Positions 25,650 through 32,914 of a stretch of 39,280 bases of DNA are shown in pieces (positions within the stretch are counted from its first letter, which is position 1; every line of letters starts with the position of its first letter). A program made the translations under genes and the position numbers. The notes under the pieces are model-generated. The model was given only the letters and a program-made list of their open reading frames with translations. It was not told the origin of the DNA and searched no databases. The stretch is from Clostridia bacterium (lineage in GTDB: Bacteria > Bacillota > Clostridia > Oscillospirales > CAG-382): positions 1 through 39,280 of the forward strand of contig JAFYPA010000015.1 in NCBI GenBank assembly GCA_017560085.1, read 5' to 3'.

Positions 25650-25694
25650 TAAATTTTGCATCTAAACCTTATGTGTCGCAATATAAAGGCTGTC
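25650..25694 (+). repeat. Cassette repeat R5, truncated
   Basis: TTTTGCATCTAAACC (the left hairpin arm is degraded), then TTATGTGTCGCAATATAAAGGCTGTCG, breaking off at GAAATTATAAA where argD-derived sequence begins. No gene follows before the duplicated terminator. Confidence 0.85.
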
Positions 25695-25731
25695 GAAATT
25701 ATAAAGAAAGCTTGTGCAGATTAAAGACTTT

Positions 25732-25759
25732 AAAGCGACTGTAAAAGGTCGCTTTTTTC
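25732..25759 (+). terminator. Duplicated terminator closing the small-gene array
   Basis: AAAGCGAC / GTCGCTTT stem, 8-nt loop, T-run. The stem is unchanged from the arg operon terminator. Confidence 0.85.
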
Positions 25760-25773
25760 TTTTTGCTTGCAGG

Positions 25774-25802
25774 TTGACAAAGGGGGAGATGAGTGGTATA
25801 AT
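25774..25802 (+). promoter_or_regulatory. Duplicated promoter driving the sixth AT-rich gene
   Basis: TTGACA (25774-25779), 17 bp, TATAAT (25797-25802), with spacer identical to the copy at 23395-23423. Confidence 0.85.
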
Positions 25803-25878
25803 GTGGAAAGTAAATTATTTTGTAGTTGATGTTTTTATAGATATTTGATTTTTGCAGGAAACTTAAGAGGTAATTCAC

Positions 25879-26589
25879 ATGAACTTTGATTTATATCTTA
25901 GTAGAATAAAAAAGAAAGCTATAATTTTTCTATTACTTATGATTACGTCTTTCGTTATGTTAGGAATTTCGGGAGAGTTCATTATTGATAAAAGAATAGA
26001 GGGCTTATATTTTTTCTTGGTATTTGTTTGTGTTGTGACTTGTTTGATTATTTTCTATAAAAAAGAGTTTTCCCAAAAAGTGAATTTATCTATGATGCCA
26101 TTTGAAATAAAATTAGATTCTGCAATCAATTATGAGGATGTACATAATGCTTTAGTGAATAATTGTGAAAATAATAAATATTTCGATTATTCCGACAAGA
26201 GTGCTTTTTTCATGTTGAAGAAAAAATACAATGTCAGAGTGATTTTGTATAGTACAGAGTTTTTTAATAAAAAAGAATATGATGAAGAAAAAAAGAGAAT
26301 TAACAGAAAAGCTAATAAAATATATAATATTCATCATTGGGGAGCAATTAACAGTTTGCGTAAACAAATGAGAGTCAATTTGATATGTGCAGAAGAAGTT
26401 AATGATACTCTTTTTAACTTTATATCAGCAGATGCTGGAATTTTTCTGACCAGAGTTGAGGGAATTATTAGTATTGTTGTCAGTAAAGACAAGCTTATTG
26501 TACCACCATTAGAACCAAATGTTTATTTATATGCAATAGATAGATACAGAGCTATGGTAAAAATGATTTTGAAATTGCTTGAAGAGTAA
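25879..26589 (+). CDS. Membrane-anchored protein of unknown function
   Basis: 236 residues, not recognised. Two membrane helices at about 13-34 and 42-61 are followed by a cytosolic domain of about 170 residues, with a lysine-rich helix (KKEYDEEKKRINRKANKIYNIHHWG) and a beta-rich C-terminal part (GIISIVVSKDKLIVPPLEP). The ribosome site AAGAGGT precedes the ATG; the TCGAAAGGA box of the array genes is absent. It uses the second copy of the array promoter, so it may be the displaced original first gene or a separate insertion. AT-rich like the array. Confidence 0.75.
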   Translation: MNFDLYLSRIKKKAIIFLLLMITSFVMLGISGEFIIDKRIEGLYFFLVFVCVVTCLIIFYKKEFSQKVNLSMMPFEIKLDSAINYEDVHNALVNNCENNKYFDYSDKSAFFMLKKKYNVRVILYSTEFFNKKEYDEEKKRINRKANKIYNIHHWGAINSLRKQMRVNLICAEEVNDTLFNFISADAGIFLTRVEGIISIVVSKDKLIVPPLEPNVYLYAIDRYRAMVKMILKLLEE

Positions 26590-26651
26590 TTTTTTGAAAA
26601 TCAATACGATGATGTGGTTTTTATATCAATTAAAAGAAAGAGGTACCCTAA

Positions 26652-27731
26652 ATGTTCGGAATAAACGTTTTCGATTTCGGAGCAAAAGGCGACGGCATAA
26701 CAGACGATACCGCCGCAATACAAAAAGCAATAAATTTCGCAGCGGAGCGAGGAGGCGGAAAAATCCTGTTTCCTTATACCCGTGAGGGCTACCGTGTTGC
26801 ATCTCCCGGTATCGAGGAGGTAAACGGCAGACCTGTCCGTGCACAGCTTGTAATCCCTGCGGGGAAAACAAATATCCAGCTGGAAGGCGAAATGCCCTGC
26901 AAGCTCCTTAACTCATATATTGTCCGTCCGCCGGATTCCGTTAAGCATAATTTTAAGCCTACCACATTCGGAACTCTTATAAATAATAATACAAGAATAT
27001 TCTCCGATTGGGAGGCTCCCGAGGAGCACGATCCCACAGCACGCCCGTGGTCAATCTTGTCAGCACCCGAGGGTGATTCCTGCATAGGTCACTTCAGCGT
27101 GCCGCAGTTTTCCATTACAAATCTTGAATTCAGAGTGCATCTGAATAAGGATAAGATGTATCCGACCCAAACGGCTGTGAATCTCCAGAATGTGTCAAGA
27201 ATAAATATTTCGGACTGTCAGTTCTGCCTTAACGAGCAGATAGGGGACACCGTACTCAAAAAAGAGCTTCAGCCCAATCCCTGCCATACCGCGGGACTTG
27301 TTGCATCAGGCGACCAGAACGATAACAATGTCCTTCGTAACGTTGCGGCACAGGGCTTCAGATACGGCTTTGTACTCGGTGAGCATGTAGTTGCGGATTA
27401 TCTCTATATCCATAACTGCGAGGAGGGCGTAACCTTCCACGATTGTTCCCATTTGTCTGTTATCAACCACATCGTAGCACAGCACAACGCCGTAATTCTC
27501 TCAACCACATCAGCAGAGCTTTTCGGTATGCATAAGGGTCCGTGTAATGTTTGTGTCGGCTCTGTCAATTTCGAATGCGGAACGGGACTTTTGCCGAGCA
27601 TCTGTCAGCTGAAGTACGGAGTTTACGACCCCGATAAGCGACTTCACGGCTCACTTATGTGGCATAAGCCCTGGGGCGAGCAGGAATTCCCGTCAATTTG
27701 TGCGGATGGGTTTGAAATCAAGCAATTTTAA
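26652..27731 (+). CDS. Right-handed beta-helix protein of the pectate lyase superfamily
   Basis: 359 residues opening with INVFDFGAKGDGITDDTAAIQKAINFA, the signature of the Pectate_lyase_3 (PF12708) / GH28-related fold; the rest is repetitive short strands (SRINISDCQFC, NNVLRNVAAQGFRYGFVLGEH, LYIHNCEEGVTFHDCSHLSVI) as expected of a beta-helix. There is no signal peptide, so it is probably cytosolic. Catalytic residues cannot be assigned. AAGAGGT precedes the ATG. Base composition returns to the genome norm here, marking the right edge of the AT-rich island. The PHP-domain gene starts 1 nt after its stop. It may be a lyase, hydrolase or epimerase on a uronic or deoxy sugar. Confidence 0.75.
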   Translation: MFGINVFDFGAKGDGITDDTAAIQKAINFAAERGGGKILFPYTREGYRVASPGIEEVNGRPVRAQLVIPAGKTNIQLEGEMPCKLLNSYIVRPPDSVKHNFKPTTFGTLINNNTRIFSDWEAPEEHDPTARPWSILSAPEGDSCIGHFSVPQFSITNLEFRVHLNKDKMYPTQTAVNLQNVSRINISDCQFCLNEQIGDTVLKKELQPNPCHTAGLVASGDQNDNNVLRNVAAQGFRYGFVLGEHVVADYLYIHNCEEGVTFHDCSHLSVINHIVAQHNAVILSTTSAELFGMHKGPCNVCVGSVNFECGTGLLPSICQLKYGVYDPDKRLHGSLMWHKPWGEQEFPSICADGFEIKQF

Positions 27732-27732
27732 T

Positions 27733-28410
27733 ATGTATAAATACGAATTACACGCCCACACCGCAGAATGCGACAAATTCGCAAGAGTAAGCGGAGCAGA
27801 AATGGTAAAAATGTACCGTGATGCAGGATACAGTGGTATTGTCATAACTGACCATTATTTTTCTCTGTTTTTTGAGTGGTTCAAGGACGATTTGGATTTT
27901 AACGACCACAAGAAAATTATGGACAGATTTCTCAAAGGATATTATTCAGCCCGAAACGAAGGCGAAAAAACAGGCTTTTCCGTTATTTGCGGTGCAGAAG
28001 TGCGATTTGATAATACGGTAAACGACTACCTTGTCTACGGTCTTGAGGAAAATGATTTTTATAACCTGCCGATTTTAAACAGACTCAGAAGCATCGATGA
28101 GCTTATTTGTGTGTTGCCCGAAAATACCCTTGTTGTGCAGGCACATCCCTTCCGAGACAATATGACGGTTTGCAATCCGGCACCCATTTTCGGAATAGAG
28201 GTATACAACGGAGGAACAGAAAAATTCCGTAATGAAATGGCGAAAATATATGCAAATCATTACGGTAAGGCTGTAATCTCAGGCTCAGATTTTCACGCAA
28301 AGGAGCATCTTGCCAGAGGCGGAATAATCACAGAGCATAAGATATGTACACCAAGCGACCTGACAAGTATATTGCAAAGCGGAGATTATTCACTTATAGA
28401 AGGCAATTGA
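27733..28410 (+). CDS. PHP domain-containing phosphoesterase
   Basis: 225 residues of the PHP metal-dependent phosphoesterase family. The metal ligands are visible in YELHAHTAE near the N-terminus (H7, H9), IVITDHYF, a glutamate in ICGAEVRF, a histidine in VVQAHPFRDN, and ISGSDFHA near the C-terminus. The ATG at 27733 lies 1 nt after the previous stop, without a clear ribosome site, so it is likely translated by coupling. Substrates in the family range from histidinol phosphate to 3',5'-nucleotides; which one applies is unknown. Its pairing with the beta-helix gene may indicate a joint pathway. Confidence 0.85.
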   Translation: MYKYELHAHTAECDKFARVSGAEMVKMYRDAGYSGIVITDHYFSLFFEWFKDDLDFNDHKKIMDRFLKGYYSARNEGEKTGFSVICGAEVRFDNTVNDYLVYGLEENDFYNLPILNRLRSIDELICVLPENTLVVQAHPFRDNMTVCNPAPIFGIEVYNGGTEKFRNEMAKIYANHYGKAVISGSDFHAKEHLARGGIITEHKICTPSDLTSILQSGDYSLIEGN

Positions 28411-28538
28411 AACAATACCATTATATGCATATTAAATCTTTAACAGGGAATACAACTAATAAATTAAAATCCAAAGTATCTGCCCATTGCATAAATAATA
28501 TTCACGACATAACAGAAAGTACGATAAGAGGTAACAAA

Positions 28539-29210
28539 ATGAATAACCCCCTACCCAAATCATCCTACCGTATATCCGCCGTAATAATCAGCTGTATGGT
28601 TATGGCGCTTATCGAAACGGTAATCGAGCCCGCATATTTTGTAAAATCCGCTCTGAAGGTGCTGTTCTTTTTAGTCCTTCCGATAGTATTGCTAAAGGTA
28701 AAAAAAGAAAAGATACTCACGGATTCCTTCGCTTTGAATCTGAAAAGCATATTGAAGCTTTCTCTTTTGGGCATAGCAATTTACGCCGTAATTATGGTCG
28801 CATTCTTCCTCACGAAAGGACTTTTCGACTATTCCGTGCTTGTTGATTCCCTTTCCTCGGATCAGAATGTCACACCGAGCAGCTTCCTTCCTGTTGCTCT
28901 GTACATATCATTTGGCAACTCACTGCTTGAGGAATTTCTTTTCCGTCACATAGCTTTCTTAAAGCTGTCCGAGCATACATCAAAAAAGACAGCATATATC
29001 TTCAGCTCGCTTACTTTTGCGCTTTATCATATATTCATGATTGGCGGCTCTTTCCCACTACCGCTTCTTCTGCTTGCGATGCTCGGTCTTGCGGTTGGTG
29101 GTGCAATATTCAATTTTGTGGATGATAAAAGCAGAAATATATACAATTCCTGGTTTATCCATATGTTCGCAGATTTTGCGATAATGACTATATGGTATAT
29201 CCATATATGA
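28539..29210 (+). CDS. CPBP family intramembrane glutamic endopeptidase
   Basis: 223-residue polytopic protein of the CPBP/Abi family of membrane proteases. Motif 1 is E131-E132-x3-R136 (LLEEFLFRH), motif 2 includes H164 (ALYHIF), and a C-terminal histidine is in FIHMFAD. Six or so hydrophobic segments. The start is ATG 28539 (MNNPLPKSS), with AAGAGGT upstream; a much longer in-frame extension overlaps the PHP gene and is rejected. CPBP proteins process prenyl-modified proteins or bacteriocins, or protect against them. The substrate is unknown. Confidence 0.85.
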   Translation: MNNPLPKSSYRISAVIISCMVMALIETVIEPAYFVKSALKVLFFLVLPIVLLKVKKEKILTDSFALNLKSILKLSLLGIAIYAVIMVAFFLTKGLFDYSVLVDSLSSDQNVTPSSFLPVALYISFGNSLLEEFLFRHIAFLKLSEHTSKKTAYIFSSLTFALYHIFMIGGSFPLPLLLLAMLGLAVGGAIFNFVDDKSRNIYNSWFIHMFADFAIMTIWYIHI

Positions 29211-29248
29211 TATAAATAATATTAAATTACCCCACGGAGGAACAAAAA

Positions 29249-30181
29249 ATGTCAAGCTTAACACCCAATCAGATTATGGAAGTAAAAGGAAGAGGCTTTC
29301 TTCGCAACAGAGGAACAGACAACTTTTCCGTAAGAATAGTATCAAACGGAGCCGTTTTCACCGCAGAGGACTTTGAAAACATAGCGAAGCTCGCAAAGGA
29401 ATTCGGCAACGGCAAAACAATCTGTACCTCAAGACTAAATGTAGAGGTACCGGGTATTCCTTACGATAAAATCCCCGAAGCAGAGGCGTTTGCAAAGGAG
29501 CACGGACTTCGCTTCGGCGGTACGGGAGCAAAAATCAGACCCATCGCCGCCTGCAAGGGTACAACCTGCGTTTTCGGTAACTGTGATACCCACGGAATCG
29601 CAAAGAAGCTTGACGAACAGTTCTATATGGGCTGGACAAACGTAAAGCTTCCTCACAAATTCAAAATCACCGTAGGAGGATGCCCCAACAGCTGTATGAA
29701 GCCCAGCCTTAACGACTTCGGTGTGGAAGGTCATAAAATTCCTCAATATAACGCGGATAAATGCCGTGGCTGTGCAAAATGTGCCGTTGAATCCGCTTGT
29801 CCCGTTAAGGCGGCAAAGGTGGAAAACGGTAAGCTCGTTATCTCCGATAAGTGTATCACCTGCGGAGTATGTGTCGGCAAATGTCCCTTCGAGGCCGTTG
29901 CACACGAGGGAAAGCAGGCGTTCAAAATTTTCGTCGGCGGTACCTGGGGCAAATCCTCAAGAAACGGCACACCTCTTTCAAAGCTTGTTTCCGAGGAGGA
30001 AATCTATCCGCTTCTTGAAAAGTCAATCCTCTGGTACAGAGAAAACGGCTATCAGAAGGAGCGCTTCGGCCTTGCAATAGACAGAATCGGCATTGAAAAA
30101 TTCGAAGAAGCAATCTTCTCCGATGAGCTTTTAAAGAGAAAAGACGAAATCCTTGCAATGGAGCTTAAAACAAGAGAATGA
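29249..30181 (+). CDS. AsrC-like siroheme/4Fe-4S sulfite or nitrite reductase with two ferredoxin clusters
   Basis: 310 residues. The N-terminal half is a nitrite/sulfite reductase ferredoxin-like domain (RGFLRNRGTDNFSVRIVSNG). The coupled siroheme-4Fe-4S ligands are C102-x4-C107 (ACKGTTCVFGNC) and C145-x3-C149 (GGCPNSCMKPS). Two 4Fe-4S sites follow: C172, C175, C178 with C184, and C202, C205, C208, C212. This order matches anaerobic sulfite reductase subunit C. No AsrA/AsrB partners are nearby; instead a FecBCD-type importer overlaps its stop. It may reduce sulfite or another imported compound. GGAGG precedes the ATG. Confidence 0.85.
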   Translation: MSSLTPNQIMEVKGRGFLRNRGTDNFSVRIVSNGAVFTAEDFENIAKLAKEFGNGKTICTSRLNVEVPGIPYDKIPEAEAFAKEHGLRFGGTGAKIRPIAACKGTTCVFGNCDTHGIAKKLDEQFYMGWTNVKLPHKFKITVGGCPNSCMKPSLNDFGVEGHKIPQYNADKCRGCAKCAVESACPVKAAKVENGKLVISDKCITCGVCVGKCPFEAVAHEGKQAFKIFVGGTWGKSSRNGTPLSKLVSEEEIYPLLEKSILWYRENGYQKERFGLAIDRIGIEKFEEAIFSDELLKRKDEILAMELKTRE

Positions 30182-31125
30182 TTAAAAAATCCATCCTTTT
30201 GTCCGTGCTTTTTCTCTCACTTCTGATGCTGTTTTCCTGTACATCCGAAAAAGACGAAAGCAACGAAGAAGCTCTTACAAAATCCATAACCGACACCCTC
30301 GGAAATACGGCTTATATCCCCGAAAATCCCCGTGTTGCATCATGCTACGGCTCCTTTGCCGAATGCTGGCTTTTGTCTGGAGGAGGCCTTGTTGGTGTCA
30401 CGGACGATGCCGTAAACGAGCGAGGACTCGACCTTCCGAAGGAAACGGAAATAATCGGCACGGTCAAGGAAATAAACCTTGAAAAGCTTGTAAGCTTAAG
30501 TCCCGATTATGTCATCCTTTCCGCAGACGTCGCCGCACACATCTCCCTTCGCGAAAGCCTCGACACTCTCGGAATAAAGTACGGCTACTTCAGAGTGGAT
30601 ACCCTCGGGGACTACGCCGAAATGATGCGCAAATTCTGCGATTTCAGCGGTAGAGCCGACCTCTACGAAAAGCACGTCACAGCCGTTACCGAAAGCATCG
30701 ATGAAATCACATCCCAAGCCCCGAAGGATGCAAAGCCCACCTATCTCCTTATGCGAGCCTATTCCACGGGAATCAAGGTCAAAAATGACAACATTGCAGA
30801 TACAATGCTGAAGGAGCTCGGAGCGGTAAGCATAGTTGACGGCACACCCTCACTTCTCACGGATTTAAGTGTCGAGCAGGTTATAAAATCCGACCCCGAT
30901 TACATCTTCGTTCTCACAATGGGCGACGAAAAGGCAGGGGAGGAGTACTTCCGTACAAATATCGCCGAAAATCCGGCGTGGAGCGGACTTTCCGCCATAA
31001 AAAACGGAAACTGTCATATTCTTCCGAAGGATTTGTTCCACTATAAGCCAAACAACAGATGGGATGAAAGCTATATGTGCCTTGCAAAAATTCTTTATCC
31101 CGAAAATTTAACCGATAATGAATAA
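30178..31125 (+). CDS. ABC transporter substrate-binding lipoprotein (FecB/BtuF type)
   Basis: 315 residues. A lipoprotein signal ends in LLMLFSC, with the acylated cysteine at C21. The mature part is a cluster A-II/III binding protein: DTLGNTAYIPENPRVASCYGSFAECWLLSGG, LVSLSPDYVILSADVA in the first lobe, and DLSVEQVIKSDPDYIFVLTMGD in the second. Family ligands are ferric siderophores, heme or corrinoids. The ATG overlaps the reductase stop (ATGA), so both are coupled. The ligand is not readable from the sequence. Confidence 0.92.
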   Translation: MIKKSILLSVLFLSLLMLFSCTSEKDESNEEALTKSITDTLGNTAYIPENPRVASCYGSFAECWLLSGGGLVGVTDDAVNERGLDLPKETEIIGTVKEINLEKLVSLSPDYVILSADVAAHISLRESLDTLGIKYGYFRVDTLGDYAEMMRKFCDFSGRADLYEKHVTAVTESIDEITSQAPKDAKPTYLLMRAYSTGIKVKNDNIADTMLKELGAVSIVDGTPSLLTDLSVEQVIKSDPDYIFVLTMGDEKAGEEYFRTNIAENPAWSGLSAIKNGNCHILPKDLFHYKPNNRWDESYMCLAKILYPENLTDNE

Positions 31126-32116
31126 AAACAAAATAACCCTATACTTTGCGGCAGGAATACTTCTTCTTGCCGTAACCTTGATATTGAGCCTTCTTCTGGG
31201 CTCGACGGATATAAGCATAGCCAAAGCACTTTCGGCACTTGCAGACGGCAATACCGACGACGGAAATCTCCGCATTTTTCTGTATGTAAGAATTCCCAGA
31301 ATAACGGCGGCTGTGTTTGCGGGAGTCGCCCTTTCCGTTTCGGGCGTGCTGATTCAGGCGGTGCTCGCAAATCCCATGGCATCACCGAATATCATAGGCG
31401 TAAATGCGGGAGCGGGCTTTGCGGTAATACTTGCATCCTCGCTTCTGCCGAATATGCTTGCATTTATTCCGCTTGCGGCATTCCTCGGTGCTGTCATAAC
31501 CTGCCTGCTTATATTTGTAATCGCAAAAAAGACCTGCTCGGGCAGAATGACAATAATACTTGTCGGTATAGCGGTAACGAGCATTCTGAATGCCGCCATA
31601 AGTGCCGTAAAAACCGTTTTCCCGAACAGCGTGTATAATTTTACCACCTTCTCGGTAGGAGGCCTCGGAGCGGTCAATATAAGCGTATTGCGGATTGCCG
31701 TGCCCGTGATAGTATTCTTCCTTCTGCTTGTATTGTTTCTGTCAAAGGATATGGACATACTGTGCCTCGGCGAGGAAACCGCATTCGGACTCGGTATGCG
31801 TGTCAGCCTTTACAGATTTATATTTCTGATTTCAGCAAGTGCCCTCGCAGGATGTGCCGTAAGCTTTGCGGGACTTCTCGGATTTGTGGGTCTTGTAGTA
31901 CCCCATATCGCAAGAAGATTTGTCGGCACGGGACACAGACTCCTTGTTCCGCTATCCGCAATACTCGGCGCGGAATTCGTGCTGCTGTCCGACCTTTTCT
32001 GCAGAATTATCTTCCGTCCCTATGAAATCCCCGTGGGAATTCTTCTTTCCTTTGTTGGCGGAATCTTCTTCATTTTCCTTATCCTTATGCAAAGAAAGGG
32101 GAAGCACTATGATTAA
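31118..32116 (+). CDS. FecCD/BtuC family ABC transporter permease
   Basis: 332 residues with about ten membrane helices. Typical blocks are RIPRITAAVFAGVALSVSGVLIQAVLANPMASPNIIGVNAGAGF and FAGLLGFVGLVVPHIARRFVGTGHR, the latter forming the coupling helices that contact the ATPase, and the EIPVGILLSFVGGIFFIFL end. The start overlaps the binding-protein gene by 8 nt. A single gene implies a homodimeric permease. Confidence 0.95.
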   Translation: MNKNKITLYFAAGILLLAVTLILSLLLGSTDISIAKALSALADGNTDDGNLRIFLYVRIPRITAAVFAGVALSVSGVLIQAVLANPMASPNIIGVNAGAGFAVILASSLLPNMLAFIPLAAFLGAVITCLLIFVIAKKTCSGRMTIILVGIAVTSILNAAISAVKTVFPNSVYNFTTFSVGGLGAVNISVLRIAVPVIVFFLLLVLFLSKDMDILCLGEETAFGLGMRVSLYRFIFLISASALAGCAVSFAGLLGFVGLVVPHIARRFVGTGHRLLVPLSAILGAEFVLLSDLFCRIIFRPYEIPVGILLSFVGGIFFIFLILMQRKGKHYD

Positions 32117-32873
32117 AGCTGAAAGCATAACCTTCTCCTACGGTGAAAACAAGATTTTCCAAAGCCTTTCTACAGCCTTTGAAAAGGGCAAATTCTGCTG
32201 TATAATCGGCAAAAACGGAAGCGGAAAATCAACTCTTTTAAAGCTTCTCTCGGGATATATCAAGCCCGAGCAAGGAGTAATTTCCGTAGATGACAAAGCA
32301 GCTTCCTCCTATTCACGCCGTGAGTACGCACAAAAAACAGCCATCCTTGCGCAGGAAAGAGAAAAAGCGGACTTCACCGTCTACGACTACGTCTCAAGTG
32401 GAAGATACCCCTATCTCGGAATAACAAGAAGGCTTACCGCCACCGACAGACAACTGATTTCGGAAGCGATAAGCAAAACCAATCTTGAAAGCAAAATCCA
32501 CGAGAATATCTCCAACCTCTCGGGCGGTGAGCGTCAGAGAGTCTACATCGCCAGTGTCCTTGCACAGAATACCCCCTACATCCTTCTTGACGAGCCTACA
32601 ACCTACCTCGATGTATCCGCAAAATTCGAGGTTATGAATTACCTTTCGGATATGGCAAAAAACGGCAAGGGCGTAATTGCGGTTATGCACGATATTTCTC
32701 TCGCTCTGAAATATGCTGACTCACTTCTTATACTCGATAAGGAAAACGGCATTTACACAGCCTGCACCCCGACCGAAGCATACGAAAACGGAAGCATAGA
32801 AAAAGCCTTCGGAGTTAAATGCAAGGCAATAAGCACAGACAACAAAACCGAATTTATCATAACAGACCAATAA
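32109..32873 (+). CDS. ABC transporter ATP-binding protein (FecE/BtuD type)
   Basis: 254 residues. Walker A is G34-K-N-G-S-G-K40-S-T, the signature is NLSGGERQRVYIA, Walker B is YILLDEPTTYLD, and the switch histidine is in AVMHDISLAL. The ATG at 32109 overlaps the permease stop by 8 nt; a longer in-frame reading that runs back 63 codons into the permease gene is rejected. Last gene of the four-gene operon, followed by a terminator. Confidence 0.95.
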   Translation: MIKAESITFSYGENKIFQSLSTAFEKGKFCCIIGKNGSGKSTLLKLLSGYIKPEQGVISVDDKAASSYSRREYAQKTAILAQEREKADFTVYDYVSSGRYPYLGITRRLTATDRQLISEAISKTNLESKIHENISNLSGGERQRVYIASVLAQNTPYILLDEPTTYLDVSAKFEVMNYLSDMAKNGKGVIAVMHDISLALKYADSLLILDKENGIYTACTPTEAYENGSIEKAFGVKCKAISTDNKTEFIITDQ

Positions 32874-32877
32874 AGAA

Positions 32878-32912
32878 ACCCCATTTCCGGTTTTTCGGAA
32901 GTGGGGTGACTC
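32878..32912. terminator. Bidirectional terminator between the transporter operon and GH172
   Basis: 12-bp stem ACCCCATTTCCG / CGGAAGTGGGGT (one G-U pair), 6-nt loop, with a T-rich run on the plus side (GACTCTTTT) and TTTCTTTATT on the minus side. Confidence 0.8.
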
Positions 32913-32914
32913 TT

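Larger units (their letters stand above)
25695..25844 (+). repeat. Direct repeat, copy 2 (argD tail, terminator, promoter, leader)
   Basis: Second copy of 23315-23472. It keeps the argD 3' end with its stop codon, the terminator stem, and an unchanged 33-bp block containing the promoter. The remaining leader has drifted. Confidence 0.9.

Noticed and set aside
23856..25668. CRISPR array
   Set aside because: The five copies are about 350-510 bp apart with real reading frames between them, and the unit is too long and too variable; no cas genes are near.
23502..25694. True integron with attC sites
   Set aside because: The repeats lack the paired RYYYAAC and GTTRRRY core sites, and no integrase gene is in the window. 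Only the cassette-like layout is claimed.
24807..25707. DUF2277 gene remnants (MCRNI start)
   Set aside because: The frames in R3-R5 begin like DUF2277, but nothing of the later NFEPPAT-type region is present, so a five- or six-residue match is treated as chance.
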